From NCBI RefSeq assembly GCF_049897565.1, contig NZ_JAFCWM010000019.1, forward strand, positions 1 through 64,000: a stretch of 64,000 nt of DNA. The letters are read 5' to 3'. Within the stretch, counting starts at the first letter, position 1; the number at the start of each line of letters is the position of its first letter. Origin of the DNA: JAFCUW01 sp049897565. Lineage in GTDB: Bacteria > Pseudomonadota > Gammaproteobacteria > Burkholderiales > Burkholderiaceae_D. A model generated the notes under the pieces. The model had not been told where the DNA came from and made no database searches. It saw nothing but the letters and a program-made list of their open reading frames with translations. Positions 50,780 to 60,268 of the stretch are shown piece after piece. Made by a program: the position numbers and the translations under genes.

Positions 50780-52300
50780 CTATTCCGCCGTTGCCAAGGT
50801 CAGGTTGAGCTGCGTGCGGGCGGCGTCCTCGGCCGGCTCCTTCTTCGGATTGTGGCGCGCGAACTCGAGGCGATCGAGGTAGTCCTGGGTAACGTCGCCG
50901 GTGACGTAGATGCCGTCGAAACAGGAGGCCTCGAAGTTCTGCAGCGCCGGGTTGACGTCGCAGATCGAGCGCTTGAGCGCGTCGACGTCCTGGTACACCA
51001 GCTTGTCGGCGGTGATCTCGCGGCAGATTTCTTCGTTGCTGCGCCCGTAAGCGATCAGCTCGCCGCGAGTCGGCATGTCGATGCCGTACACGTTCGGAAA
51101 CAGTACCGGCGGCGCGGCCGAGGCGAAGTAGACGTTGCGGGCGCCCGCTTCGCGCGCCATCTGGACGATTTCGCGGCTGGTGGTGCCGCGCACGATCGAA
51201 TCGTCGACCAGCAGCACGTTCTTGCCCTTGAATTCGGAGCCGATGGCGTTTAGCTTCTGGCGCACCGACTTGCTGCGGATCGCCTGGCCGGGCATCAGGA
51301 AGGTGCGGCCGATGTAGCGGTTCTTGATGAAGCCTTCGCGGTATTCGATGCCGAGCTTGAGCGCGAGCTGGATTGCGGCCGGGCGCGACGAATCGGGAAT
51401 CGGCATGACGACGTCGATCTCGCCGCTTGCAAATTCCTTGCGGATTTTCTCGGCCAGGTACTCGCCCATCTTCAGGCGCGTGGCGTACACCGAGGCGCCG
51501 TCGAGGATCGAGTCCGGGCGCGCCAGGTAGACGAATTCAAATGCGCACGGGTTGAGCGACGGGTTCTCGGCGCACTGACGCTGGTGCAACTTGCCGTCAT
51601 TGTCGATGAACACTGCCTCGCCCGGCGCGATATCGCGCAGGAAGCGAAAGCCGATGCCTTCCAGGGCGACCGACTCGCTGGCGACGAGGTATTCATTGCC
51701 CTCGTCGGTCTCGTTGACGCCGATGCACAGCGGACGGATGCCGAACGGATCGCGAAACGCCAGCAGGCCGTGGCCGGCAATCTGCGCCACCACCGCGTAG
51801 GCGCCGCGCACCCGCTTGTGCACCATGGCGACGGCCTTGAAAATGGAGTCCGGATCGAGCGAATAGCCGGTGGTCGATTCCTGGATTTCGTGGGCCAGCA
51901 CGTTAAGCAATACTTCCGAATCCGAATCGGTATTGATGTGGCGGCGATCATTCTTGAACAGCGCTTGTTTCAGTTCGTCCTGATTGGTCAGGTTGCCGTT
52001 GTGCGCCAGCGTGATGCCGAACGGCGCATTGACGTAGAACGGCTGCGCTTCCTCTTCGCTGGACGAGCCGGCGGTCGGATAGCGGCAATGGCCGATGCCG
52101 GAATTGCCCTGCAGTGAACGCATGTTGCGGGTGCGGAAAACGTCGCGCACGAGGCCATTGGCCTTGTGCATCGAAAACATGCTGCTGTGATTGGTTGCAA
52201 TGCCCGCCGCATCCTGGCCGCGGTGCTGCAGCAGCAGCAATGCGTCGTACAGGACCTGGTTGACGGGATTATGCGAGACGACGCCGACGATGCCACACAT
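50780..52300 (-). CDS. purF: Amidophosphoribosyltransferase
   Basis: A 506-residue enzyme for the first committed step of purine synthesis, converting PRPP and glutamine to phosphoribosylamine. The Ntn nucleophile Cys2 follows the initiator in MCGIVGVVSHNPVNQVLYD. The glutaminase part has LLQHRGQDAAGI. The PRPP-binding motif is VLLVDDSIVRGTTSREIV. There is a strong TAGGAG ribosome site. It lies in the conserved accD-folC-SPOR-cvpA-purF series and needs no propeptide cleavage. Confidence 0.98.
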   Translation of the reverse strand: MCGIVGVVSHNPVNQVLYDALLLLQHRGQDAAGIATNHSSMFSMHKANGLVRDVFRTRNMRSLQGNSGIGHCRYPTAGSSSEEEAQPFYVNAPFGITLAHNGNLTNQDELKQALFKNDRRHINTDSDSEVLLNVLAHEIQESTTGYSLDPDSIFKAVAMVHKRVRGAYAVVAQIAGHGLLAFRDPFGIRPLCIGVNETDEGNEYLVASESVALEGIGFRFLRDIAPGEAVFIDNDGKLHQRQCAENPSLNPCAFEFVYLARPDSILDGASVYATRLKMGEYLAEKIRKEFASGEIDVVMPIPDSSRPAAIQLALKLGIEYREGFIKNRYIGRTFLMPGQAIRSKSVRQKLNAIGSEFKGKNVLLVDDSIVRGTTSREIVQMAREAGARNVYFASAAPPVLFPNVYGIDMPTRGELIAYGRSNEEICREITADKLVYQDVDALKRSICDVNPALQNFEASCFDGIYVTGDVTQDYLDRLEFARHNPKKEPAEDAARTQLNLTLATAE

Positions 52301-52341
52301 GGTGTGCTCCTAAGACTGAACAGCCGATATTGAAAATTGGT

Positions 52342-52839
52342 TCAAAAACGCACGTGCTGCGTCAAGGCAGCAGGCAAGAAAGGTTTGACGGTGCGCGCGC
52401 CGGTTTCCGCCAGTGGCGAGAGCAGCGCGTTTTGCCAGAAATCCTGTTGCGGGATCGACGTCATGCCACACAATATGACGCCGAACAGCACAATTACAAT
52501 GCCGCGCGCCAAGCCGAACAGACCGCCGAGGCCGCGGTCGGCCAGGCCCAGTCCGCTCGCCTTGATGAGCGCGTCAACGGCCAGCATCAGCAGGCCCATC
52601 AGAATGCGTACGCCGATAAACAGCGCCACGAAAGCGACCATCAGCCGCACGGCCTCGCCGGGTATCATCACCGGCAACATCGGCGCCAGGGTCGCGCCGT
52701 ACATATTGGCCACGACGAAGGCGACAACCCAGCTGACCAGCGAAAGGATTTCCTTGACCAGGCCGCGCATGGTGCTGATCACGACCGAGGCCAACAGGAC
52801 GAACAATACCAAGTAATCGAAAATGGTCACGCCCGGCAT
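52342..52839 (-). CDS. cvpA: CvpA family membrane protein
   Basis: A 165-residue protein with about four membrane helices (FDYLVLFVLLASVVISTMRGLVKE, AFVALFIGVRILMGLLMLAV) and the Gly-rich LADRGLGGLFGLARGIVIV motif of CvpA. It was named for colicin V production; in enterics it is tied to envelope resistance to bile salts. It precedes purF by 41 bases in the operon, its usual neighbour. Confidence 0.93.
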   Translation of the reverse strand: MPGVTIFDYLVLFVLLASVVISTMRGLVKEILSLVSWVVAFVVANMYGATLAPMLPVMIPGEAVRLMVAFVALFIGVRILMGLLMLAVDALIKASGLGLADRGLGGLFGLARGIVIVLFGVILCGMTSIPQQDFWQNALLSPLAETGARTVKPFLPAALTQHVRF

Positions 52840-52851
52840 GCCCTGGTTTGT

Positions 52852-53787
52852 CTATTTTCCATCAGGCTTGACAATGCTGCCGGACATGCCGACCTTGTCG
52901 AGCCTGGCGCGCATGCGGTCCGCCTCTTCCCTGCTGAACGGACCAACTTTAACCTGGATGCGCTCGCCGCCGGCGGTCGTTACCTTATGGGTGAAGGAGC
53001 GGATGCCGGCGTCCTTCAGCTTGCCCTGCAATTCGGCCACCTTCTCGGCCGTGCCGAGCGCTGCCACCTGGACGACGAACTTGCCGCCGCCGGCTGCCGG
53101 CGGCTTGCCTTCAAGGATGTCAAGCGCGCGGGCGGCGTCTTCGGTTTTGGCGGCCGGCTTTTCTTCCTTGACGGCGACCTTCGCCGGCTTCGGCTCAGCC
53201 ACCTTCGGCTCGACCGGCTTCGGCTCGGCTTTGGCCGCTTTCGGCTCAGGCTTTGGCTCTGGCTTGACGTCGGCCTTGGGCTCCGTCTTCGGCGCGGCCT
53301 TTGGAAGCGCCGGCTTCGCTTCGACTTTCGGCTCAGCCACGGCAACCGTCTTGATCCCGCTTGGTTCCGGCTTCGGCGGATCGATGAACTCTTCGCGCTT
53401 GTCGAGCGAATCGGCGGCTGTGGCAGCGCCAGGCAGTGCCGGCACGGGCAGCGGCGGCGCCTTGTCGCGCGATGGAATCTGGAACGCGATGTCGCCGGCC
53501 AGCGGTTTCGGCTCGGCGTCGAGCACCATCGGCAAGCCGACGGCAACGGCCAGCGCCAGCGCGATGGCGCCTACCAGCCGGCGGCGGGCGCGCTTCTTTT
53601 CGGGCAGTACGGGATCGTCGACGCCGCGCGATTTGCGATCGCGCCGCGGTGCGGCCGGTTCACCGGCGCTGGAAGCGCGCTTGGCGCGGGCGCGGGTGGC
53701 GACCGAATCTTCATCGCGGGAATAATAGCCACTGTCATCGGCAGTGGTGTCTTGCTTGTTTTTATTGAGGAACGAGAACAAGCCCAT
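52852..53787 (-). CDS. SPOR-domain cell division protein (DedD-like)
   Basis: A 311-residue bitopic membrane protein. It has a short cytoplasmic N-terminus, one helix (LVGAIALALAVAVGLPMVLD), and a long Pro/Lys/Glu/Ala-repeat periplasmic linker (KPEPKPEPKAAKAEPKPVEP). A C-terminal SPOR domain (KFVVQVAALGTAEKVAELQG to FSREEADRMRARL) binds denuded glycan at the septum. The layout matches DedD. It lies between folC and cvpA as expected. Confidence 0.93.
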   Translation of the reverse strand: MGLFSFLNKNKQDTTADDSGYYSRDEDSVATRARAKRASSAGEPAAPRRDRKSRGVDDPVLPEKKRARRRLVGAIALALAVAVGLPMVLDAEPKPLAGDIAFQIPSRDKAPPLPVPALPGAATAADSLDKREEFIDPPKPEPSGIKTVAVAEPKVEAKPALPKAAPKTEPKADVKPEPKPEPKAAKAEPKPVEPKVAEPKPAKVAVKEEKPAAKTEDAARALDILEGKPPAAGGGKFVVQVAALGTAEKVAELQGKLKDAGIRSFTHKVTTAGGERIQVKVGPFSREEADRMRARLDKVGMSGSIVKPDGK

Positions 53788-53798
53788 GCGGTATTTTT

Positions 53799-55097
53799 TC
53801 AGTGAGAGGAGGATTTTCGGGCTGCCATCACGCCTGCTACCGTGTAGAACGAGCCAAAGACCACAATTCTATCATTCTCCCCAGCCCGGCTCATCGCATT
53901 CGCAAAAGCCGATGCCGGATCGGGAAATTCGGTGATCGAGCGCTCGCCCGGTTTGCCATCGTCCGGGGCCAGGCCGGCAATGGTGGCGGCCAGGTCGCCG
54001 GTGTGGGCCGAGCGCGGCGACGGCAGTCCGGCGACGCACCAGTGATCGACATACTGCGCCATCGGCGCGACGACGCCGGCGATGTCCTTGTCTTGCATCA
54101 CGCCAAATACGGCGTACGTGTACGGGTGAAAACCCATGTTGCCCAGGTTCAGCGCCAGCGCCGATGCCGCGTGCGGATTGTGGGCGACGTCGAGGATGAC
54201 GGTCGGCCGCCCAGGCAGCACCTGGAAGCGGCCCGGCAACTCCACCGTCACAAGGCCGGTGCGAATTTCCTGGGCGCCGACCGGCAATTCGAGGCGCAGC
54301 ACTTCCAGCGCGGCCAGCGCGGCCGACGCGTTGAGCAACTGGTTGGCGCCGCGCAGGCTCGGATACGCCAGCGAGTTGCGGCGCTGGCTGCGCCCGCCAA
54401 AGTTCCACTGCTGCTTGTCGCCGGAATAATTGAAGTCGCGCCCGAGCAGCCACAGGTCGGCGCCGATCGCTTCGGCATGCGCCACCAGCGACGCCGGCGG
54501 CACCGGGTCGCTGCAGATCGCCGCTTTGCCGGGCCGGAAGATGCCGGCTTTTTCGAAACCGATTTCTTCGCGCGTGGTGCCGAGGAAATCGGTGTGGTCG
54601 ATGTCGACGCTGGTGACGATGGCCACATCGGCGTCGATGACGTTGACGGCGTCGAGCCGGCCACCGAGGCCAACTTCGAGGATCGCCACGTCGAGGCCGG
54701 CGCCGGCCAGCAGATGCATGATGGCCAGCGTGGTGAATTCGAAATACGTCAGCGGCACGTCGCCGCGGGCAGCTTCGACGTCGTTGAAGGCGCCGATCAG
54801 CTCGGCGTCGGTGGCCAGGTCGCCCTTGATACGGGCGCGCTCGTTAAATTCGAGAAAGTGCGGCTTGATGTACAAGCCGACCTTGTAGCCGGCCCGCAGC
54901 AAAATCGACTCGAGCATCGAGCACGTCGAGCCCTTGCCGTTGGTGCCGGCAACCATGATGACCGGGCAATCGAACTTCAGTCCCATTGCCTGCTTGACCG
55001 TGCGCACGCGGTCGAGACCCATGTTGATGTGGGCTTCGGCATGGCGCGACTCGAGCAGCGTCAGCCAGGCGGGCAAGGTGGTGGGGAGCGTTTGCAT
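53799..55097 (-). CDS. folC: Bifunctional dihydrofolate synthase/folylpolyglutamate synthase
   Basis: A 432-residue Mur-ligase-like enzyme. The P-loop is VAGTNGKGSTCSMLES, the folate loop is KPHFLEFNERARIKG, and AILEVGLGGRLDAVNVIDAD plus the SVDIDHTDFLG segment follow. The C-terminal domain starts near FQVLPGRPTVILDVAHNPHA. It adds glutamate to dihydropteroate and folates. The ATG at 55097 is preferred over a TTG at 55130, which lies inside a terminator hairpin. Confidence 0.95.
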   Translation of the reverse strand: MQTLPTTLPAWLTLLESRHAEAHINMGLDRVRTVKQAMGLKFDCPVIMVAGTNGKGSTCSMLESILLRAGYKVGLYIKPHFLEFNERARIKGDLATDAELIGAFNDVEAARGDVPLTYFEFTTLAIMHLLAGAGLDVAILEVGLGGRLDAVNVIDADVAIVTSVDIDHTDFLGTTREEIGFEKAGIFRPGKAAICSDPVPPASLVAHAEAIGADLWLLGRDFNYSGDKQQWNFGGRSQRRNSLAYPSLRGANQLLNASAALAALEVLRLELPVGAQEIRTGLVTVELPGRFQVLPGRPTVILDVAHNPHAASALALNLGNMGFHPYTYAVFGVMQDKDIAGVVAPMAQYVDHWCVAGLPSPRSAHTGDLAATIAGLAPDDGKPGERSITEFPDPASAFANAMSRAGENDRIVVFGSFYTVAGVMAARKSSSH

Positions 55098-55115
55098 GGG
55101 ATCGACTTCGGGTGG

Positions 55116-55145
55116 AAAAAGCGTGCGCAAGAGGCTTGCGCACGC
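55116..55145 (-). terminator. Rho-independent terminator after accD
   Basis: A perfect 10-bp stem (GCGTGCGCAA, loop GAGGC, TTGCGCACGC at 55121-55145), followed on the minus strand by T5. It sits 29 bases beyond the accD stop and just ahead of folC, so the two may be transcribed separately or by read-through. Confidence 0.88.
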
Positions 55146-55174
55146 AGCTGGAACAATGCAACTAGGCTGCCGTA

Positions 55175-56047
55175 TTACGCGATGACTTCGGCCGGCTGGT
55201 CTTGCAGCAAGGCCAGCAGGCGGGCGATTTCCTCGCGCATCTTGCGCCGGTCGACGATCATGTCGACGGCGCCCTTGGTGACGAGGAACTCGGCACGCTG
55301 GAAGCCTTCCGGCAGCTTTTCGCGGACGGTGTTTTCGATCACGCGCGGGCCGGCAAAGCCGATCAGCGCTTTTGGCTCGGCGATGACGACGTCGCCCATG
55401 AAGGCGAACGAGGCGGACACGCCGCCCATCGTCGGATCGGTCAGCACGCTAATGAACGGCAGTTTTTTTTCCGACAGCTTGGTCAGCATCGCCGTCGTCT
55501 TGGCCATTTGCATCAGCGACAGCAAGCCTTCCTGCATGCGCGCGCCGCCGGTGGCGGTGATGCAGATGAACGGAACCTTTTGCTCGAGCGCTGCCTTGGC
55601 GCCGCGCACAAAGCGCTCGCCAACGACAGAACCCATCGAGCCGCCCATGAATTCGAATTCGAAGCAGGCCACGACCACCGGCAGGCTCATGATGGAGCCG
55701 CCCTGCACGATCAGCGCATCGGTCTCGCCGGTCGCTTCCATGGCCGCCTTCAGGCGATCCGGATACTTCTTGCTGTCCTTGAACTTGAGCGTATCAACGG
55801 GCAATGTTTCCTGGCCGATTTCGTAGCGGCCGCCCTCGTCGAGCAGGCTGTCGAGGCGTTGGCGGGCGCGGATGCGCATGTGGTGGCTGCATTTTGGGCA
55901 CACATGCAAATTCGATTCGAGGTCGGTACGGTACAGGACCGCTTCACACGACGGGCATTTGACCCAAAGGCCTTCCGGCATGGTCTTGCGGGAAGCGGCA
56001 TCCGAGCGCTGGATCCGGGGTGGCAGCAGTTTTTCCAACCAACTCAT
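55175..56047 (-). CDS. accD: Acetyl-CoA carboxylase carboxyltransferase subunit beta
   Basis: A 290-residue subunit. The N-terminal zinc ribbon has four Cys (VKCPSCEAVL and HVCPKCSHHMR). The crotonase-like core carries FEFMGGSMGSVVGERFVRGA, CITATGGARMQEGLLSLMQM and the oxyanion-type GFAGPRVIENTVRE. With AccA it transfers carboxyl from biotin to acetyl-CoA. AGAAGGAG precedes the ATG. It is upstream of folC, as in most proteobacteria. Confidence 0.98.
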   Translation of the reverse strand: MSWLEKLLPPRIQRSDAASRKTMPEGLWVKCPSCEAVLYRTDLESNLHVCPKCSHHMRIRARQRLDSLLDEGGRYEIGQETLPVDTLKFKDSKKYPDRLKAAMEATGETDALIVQGGSIMSLPVVVACFEFEFMGGSMGSVVGERFVRGAKAALEQKVPFICITATGGARMQEGLLSLMQMAKTTAMLTKLSEKKLPFISVLTDPTMGGVSASFAFMGDVVIAEPKALIGFAGPRVIENTVREKLPEGFQRAEFLVTKGAVDMIVDRRKMREEIARLLALLQDQPAEVIA

Positions 56048-56634
56048 ATATTCTCCTTCTGCGGCGATTCTTGGGTTGGCGGTAGTTTAGCCGCTAGACA
56101 CCATCTTGTCGAACTTAAACACACCGAAATTGACAATAAGACAGCGTTGCCACCGATGCAGCAATGACGAGCAGCTTAACACCGGTCGGCGCAGCGTGGC
56201 GGGAGATTGCCGCGCGTTCACGGCATGATGCGCGCAGTTATCGCCGGCAGCTCTATTCGCGCAACTGGAAGCACCGCGTTGCAGGCCTTGGCGCGCCGTG
56301 CCTCGGCCTCGCGGTCGCGTGAATCGGCGTTCGTCACCAGCGTGCCGATCAGTGCGGTGGCCGCCTTCGTCACTTCCTCGACGGCATGCTCGAACGCGCT
56401 GTTCTATCAGTTTGGCGGGTCTAGTAGTAAGGGCCCGCTGATAGCCGGTGCCGACGAAAACTGGCGGTGTATTACGATCGCCGGCTTGGCAGACGTTACC
56501 TCTAGCGCAGGTGTGTGGCATTCCGCAGACAATCACTCAACTGCTTAAACGTGTGTCGGCGAGATTGACGTGCAAATCGAAATTTAGTTCAAGTTTAGTG
56601 AAGAAAAAGGCGGGAAACTGCGCCTTTTTCAATA
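56048..56634. other. Intergenic region with a possible decayed gene
   Basis: 587 bases without a convincing gene. On the minus strand 56218-56403 is open with natural-looking codon use (FEHAVEEVTKAATALIGTLV, then TNADSRDREAEARRAKACNA). It reads like an amphipathic, phasin- or regulator-like helix, but it has no start codon after the upstream stop and is short. It may be the 3' remnant of a lost gene. The region also holds the trpA terminator at 56604-56629. Confidence 0.5.
56604..56629 (-). terminator. Rho-independent terminator after trpA
   Basis: AAAAAGGCG, loop GGAAACTG, CGCCTTTTT: a short perfect stem with T5 on the minus strand, located within 31 bases past the trpA stop. Confidence 0.75.
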
Positions 56635-57441
56635 CTAGCGCTCTTTCGCATCGAGCGCGCTGCGGATGCCGGCCACAAATGCCTGCACCGCGGCGACGGC
56701 GCCCTCCTTCGGCGTATTCTCCAGCTCCTGGATGATGCGGCTGCCGATCACCACGGCGTCGGCCACCTGGGCAACCGCCTTTGCGGTGGCGCCGTCGCGG
56801 ATGCCGAAGCCGACGCCGATCGGCAGCTTGACGTGTTCGCGGATCGCCGCCACCCGGCGCGCGACGTCGTCGGTGTCGATGGTGCCGGCGCCGGTCACGC
56901 CCTTGAGCGACACGTAATAGCTGAAGCCCGAGCCGACCCGCGCCACCTGCGCGATGCGCGCCGGCGTCGACGTCGGCGCCAGCAGGAAGATCAGGTCGAG
57001 GCCATTGGCGCGCATCGAAGCGGCAAACTCCTCGCACTCTTCGGGCGGATAGTCGACCACGATGGCGCCGTCGGCGCCGGCGTCCTTCGATGCGGCGATG
57101 AAGGCGTCCGGGCCGATGCGTTCGATCGGGTTGGCGTACCCCATCAGCACGACCGGCGTGTCCTGGTTCGTCTTGCGAAATTCGCGCACATAGTTAAACA
57201 CGTCCGGCAGGCCGATGCCGAACTTGAGCGCGCGTTCGCAGGCGCGCTGGATGACCGGGCCTTCGGCCATCGGATCAGAAAACGGCACCCCGAGCTCGAG
57301 CACGTCGGCGCCGCCGGCGACCATCGCATGCATCAGCGGCACCGTCATCTCCGGGCCCGGGTCGCCGGCGGTGATGAAGGTCACCAGGCCGGTCTTGTTA
57401 TGCGCCTTGAGCGCGGAGAAAGTAGCGTCGATTCTGGACAT
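56635..57441 (-). CDS. trpA: Tryptophan synthase alpha subunit
   Basis: A 268-residue TIM barrel cleaving indole-3-glycerol phosphate to indole. The catalytic Glu is in VLELGVPFSDPMAEGPVIQ, the second acid in GAIVVDYPPEE, and the phosphate site at GVGFGIRDGATAKAV. It is the last gene of trpF-trpB-trpA and is followed by a terminator. It lies 46 bases after trpB. Confidence 0.98.
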   Translation of the reverse strand: MSRIDATFSALKAHNKTGLVTFITAGDPGPEMTVPLMHAMVAGGADVLELGVPFSDPMAEGPVIQRACERALKFGIGLPDVFNYVREFRKTNQDTPVVLMGYANPIERIGPDAFIAASKDAGADGAIVVDYPPEECEEFAASMRANGLDLIFLLAPTSTPARIAQVARVGSGFSYYVSLKGVTGAGTIDTDDVARRVAAIREHVKLPIGVGFGIRDGATAKAVAQVADAVVIGSRIIQELENTPKEGAVAAVQAFVAGIRSALDAKER

Positions 57442-57487
57442 GAGAATGCTTTCGTAGGGAGTGAATGGGAACGGGCGACTTCAGCGG

Positions 57488-58735
57488 TCAGCTGAAATCG
57501 AGCCCCATCCGCTCGGCCACGGTGTGCATGTCCTTGTCGCCGCGGCCCGACAGGTTGACCAGGATGGTCTGATCCTTCGGCAGCGTGGCAGCGAGCTTGG
57601 TCGCATACGCGATCGCATGCGACGATTCGAGCGCCGGAATGATGCCTTCGATGCGGCAGGTGTCGTGGAATGCGGCAATCGCCTCATCGTCGGTGATCGA
57701 CACATACTGCGCGCGGCCAAGGTCCTTCAGCCATGCGTGCTCCGGTCCCACGCCGGGATAATCGAGGCCGGCCGACACCGAGTGCGTCTCGATGATCTGG
57801 CCGTTCGCGTCCTGCAGCAGGTAGGTGCGGTTGCCGTGCAAAACGCCGGCCAAACCGGCACTGAGCGAGGCGGCGTGCTTGCCCGATTCGAGCCCCTCGC
57901 CGGCCGCCTCGACGCCGATCAGCTTGACGTCCTTCTGGTCGATGTACGGATAAAAAATCCCCATTGCATTCGAGCCGCCGCCGATACAGGCGAGCACGTA
58001 GTCGGGCTGGTGGCCGGTCATCTCGGGCATCTGCACCAGGCACTCTTCGCCGATCACCGACTGGAAGTCACGCACCATCATCGGATACGGGTGCGGGCCG
58101 GCGACGGTGCCGATGATGTAGAAGGTGTTTTCGATGTTGGTGACCCAGTCGCGCATCGCTTCGTTGAGCGCGTCCTTGAGCGTCTTCGAACCCGATTCGA
58201 CCGGCACCACGGTGGCGCCCAGGAGCTTCATGCGGTACACGTTCTGCGCCTGGCGCTTGACGTCTTCGCTGCCCATGTAGATCACGCATTCAAGGCCGAA
58301 ACGGGCGCAGATGGTGGCGGTGGCCACGCCGTGCTGGCCGGCGCCGGTTTCGGCGATGATGCGCGGCTTGCCCATGCGGCGGGCCAGCAGCGCCTGGCCG
58401 ATGACGTTGTTGATCTTGTGCGCGCCGGTGTGGTTCAGGTCTTCGCGCTTGAAGTAGATCTGCGCGCCGCCGATCTGTTCGGACCAGCGCTTGGCGTGGT
58501 AGATCGGCGACGGACGGCCGACGAAGTGTTTCAGCTCGTAGCGGTACTCGTCGAGGAACTCGGGATCCTGGCTGTAGCGCGCGTACGCTTCGGTCAGTTT
58601 GGCCAGCGCGTGGCTGAGCGTTTCGGCGACAAAGGCGCCGCCGTACGGGCCGAAGTGGCCGCGTGCGTCGGGAAGCTGGTAGTCGGTGGTCTTGAAGATT
58701 GGCGCGGCGGGGCCGCGTTCAGGAACTGCTTTCAT
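57488..58735 (-). CDS. trpB: Tryptophan synthase beta subunit
   Basis: A 415-residue PLP enzyme joining indole and serine. The PLP lysine is in REDLNHTGAHKINN, the indole-channel Glu region in AETGAGQHGVATA, and the phosphate-binding GGGSNAMG. The ATG at 58735 lies inside the end of trpF (17-base overlap), indicating translational coupling. The longer open frame upstream is trpF in another register. Confidence 0.98.
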   Translation of the reverse strand: MKAVPERGPAAPIFKTTDYQLPDARGHFGPYGGAFVAETLSHALAKLTEAYARYSQDPEFLDEYRYELKHFVGRPSPIYHAKRWSEQIGGAQIYFKREDLNHTGAHKINNVIGQALLARRMGKPRIIAETGAGQHGVATATICARFGLECVIYMGSEDVKRQAQNVYRMKLLGATVVPVESGSKTLKDALNEAMRDWVTNIENTFYIIGTVAGPHPYPMMVRDFQSVIGEECLVQMPEMTGHQPDYVLACIGGGSNAMGIFYPYIDQKDVKLIGVEAAGEGLESGKHAASLSAGLAGVLHGNRTYLLQDANGQIIETHSVSAGLDYPGVGPEHAWLKDLGRAQYVSITDDEAIAAFHDTCRIEGIIPALESSHAIAYATKLAATLPKDQTILVNLSGRGDKDMHTVAERMGLDFS

Positions 58736-59411
58736 GGGAGTTGTCGCTTTCAATGGTGGCGTCTGCCGCCCGCACCGCGTTGATGAAGGCGGCGATCTTG
58801 CGGGCGTCCTTGATCCCCTTGTGCTGCTCGACACCACTGCTGATGTCGACCGCATAGGGACGAACGGAGGCAACCGCGTCAGTCGCGTTGCTTACGCTCA
58901 AGCCACCACTTAAAACGACCCGAGGCGCGAGTTCTTTTGGAATGAGAGACCAATCGAAGACCTTTCCTGCGCCACCGTAGGCATCCACATAGGTATCGAG
59001 CAACAAACTCGAGAACAAGGGACTGGCGGCGCGGTATTGATGCTCGTATTCTAGCAAATCGGCCGCGCTCGTGTCGGGACGCATGCGGAACACGCGCATG
59101 AACGGCCGGCCGACGGCCGCCGCGATGGCCGCGCACTCGGCCGCGCTCTCGTCGCCATGAAACTGCAGCAGCGCGAACGGCGCCACCTGCGCCACAGCCA
59201 CCACCTCGTCGACGGTGGCGTTGACGAACAGCGCGACGGCGGTGACGAACGGCGGCATGGCGGCGATCAGCGCGCCGGCCTGCGCCGCGGTGACATAGCG
59301 CGGGCTGGGCGGATAAAACACAAAGCCGAGCGCGTCGGCGCCGGCCTGCACGGCAGCGCGGACGTCTTCCTCGCGCGTGAGGCCGCAGATCTTGACTCGG
59401 GTAGGTGGCAT
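58719..59411 (-). CDS. trpF: Phosphoribosylanthranilate isomerase
   Basis: A 230-residue TIM-barrel enzyme. The catalytic Cys is in RVKICGLTREEDVRAA and the general-acid Asp in LLLDTYVDAYGGAGKVFDW. The C-terminal phosphate site is VVLSGGLSVSNATDAV and YAVDISSGVEQHKGIKD. It converts PRA to CdRP in tryptophan synthesis. It is followed by trpB with a 17-base overlap and preceded by truA at an 18-base gap. Confidence 0.97.
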   Translation of the reverse strand: MPPTRVKICGLTREEDVRAAVQAGADALGFVFYPPSPRYVTAAQAGALIAAMPPFVTAVALFVNATVDEVVAVAQVAPFALLQFHGDESAAECAAIAAAVGRPFMRVFRMRPDTSAADLLEYEHQYRAASPLFSSLLLDTYVDAYGGAGKVFDWSLIPKELAPRVVLSGGLSVSNATDAVASVRPYAVDISSGVEQHKGIKDARKIAAFINAVRAADATIESDNSHESSS

Positions 59412-59429
59412 GATAAAAGACAGGTTGGC

Positions 59430-60242
59430 TTAACTGCGGCCTCGCACGAACCAGGGCAAGGGACTGGTCGCTTCCTGCGGCAGGCCCCACTTGGGATCGT
59501 ACTCTATTTTAGCCAGGTACAGGCCATCGGGCATGAAGGTGGGCGCGGCGTCGTTGCGGTCGAGCCCCGCCAGCACGCCGTCCAGCCAGGACGGCGGATG
59601 GCGGCCATTGCCGACATAAATGAGCGAACCGATCACGTTGCGCACCATGTGGTGCAAAAAGGCGTTGGCGCGCAAGGTGAACACGATGACTTCACCGTGC
59701 CGGTCGACGCTCACCTCATGCATCTGCTTGATGGGCGACTTGGCCTGGCACTGCGACGAGCGGAACGCCGAAAAGTCATGGGTGCCAACCAGGTGCTGCG
59801 CCGCTTCGCGCATCAGGTCCAGGTCGAGCGGACGGAAGGTCCAGCCGGCGCGCCCGACCAGCAGCGGCGAGCGCACCGGGTCGTTGTACAAGACGTAGTG
59901 GTAGGTGCGTGCGCGCGCCGAAAAGCGGGCGTGGAATTCGTGCTCGAAGTCAAACGGGATTTCGGTTGCCCAGCGCACCGCGATTGAATCGGGCAGGAAG
60001 GCATTCACGCCGCGTACCCACGAGTGCATGCCGCGGTCAAGGTCGGTGTCGAAGTGGACCACCTGCTCGAGGGCGTGCACGCCGGTGTCGGTGCGCCCGG
60101 CGCAGGTGGTGGCCAGGTCGACCCGGCCGAACTCCTTGAGGGCGATTTCGAGCCGGTCCTGCACGGTGTTTCGGTCCAGCTGCTTCTGGTAGCCGTTCCA
60201 GGGCGTCCCATCGTACTGGACGCCGAGTGCTATCCGTTTCAC
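59430..60242 (-). CDS. truA: tRNA pseudouridine(38-40) synthase
   Basis: A 270-residue enzyme with the catalytic Asp in CAGRTDTGVHALEQVVHFDT. The N-terminal RIALGVQYDGTPWNGYQKQ and C-terminal ANAFLHHMVRNVIGSLIYVG are TruA signatures. It modifies the anticodon stem of many tRNAs. Translation starts at GTG 60242. It lies between fimV and trpF as in other betaproteobacteria. Confidence 0.97.
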   Translation of the reverse strand: MKRIALGVQYDGTPWNGYQKQLDRNTVQDRLEIALKEFGRVDLATTCAGRTDTGVHALEQVVHFDTDLDRGMHSWVRGVNAFLPDSIAVRWATEIPFDFEHEFHARFSARARTYHYVLYNDPVRSPLLVGRAGWTFRPLDLDLMREAAQHLVGTHDFSAFRSSQCQAKSPIKQMHEVSVDRHGEVIVFTLRANAFLHHMVRNVIGSLIYVGNGRHPPSWLDGVLAGLDRNDAAPTFMPDGLYLAKIEYDPKWGLPQEATSPLPWFVRGRS

Positions 60243-60268
60243 ATCAACTCCAATTGCATTGTCGCGTT

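Noticed and set aside
53160..53350. Tandem DNA repeat near 53.2 kb
   Set aside because: It is the coding sequence of the Pro/Lys/Glu/Ala linker of the SPOR protein.
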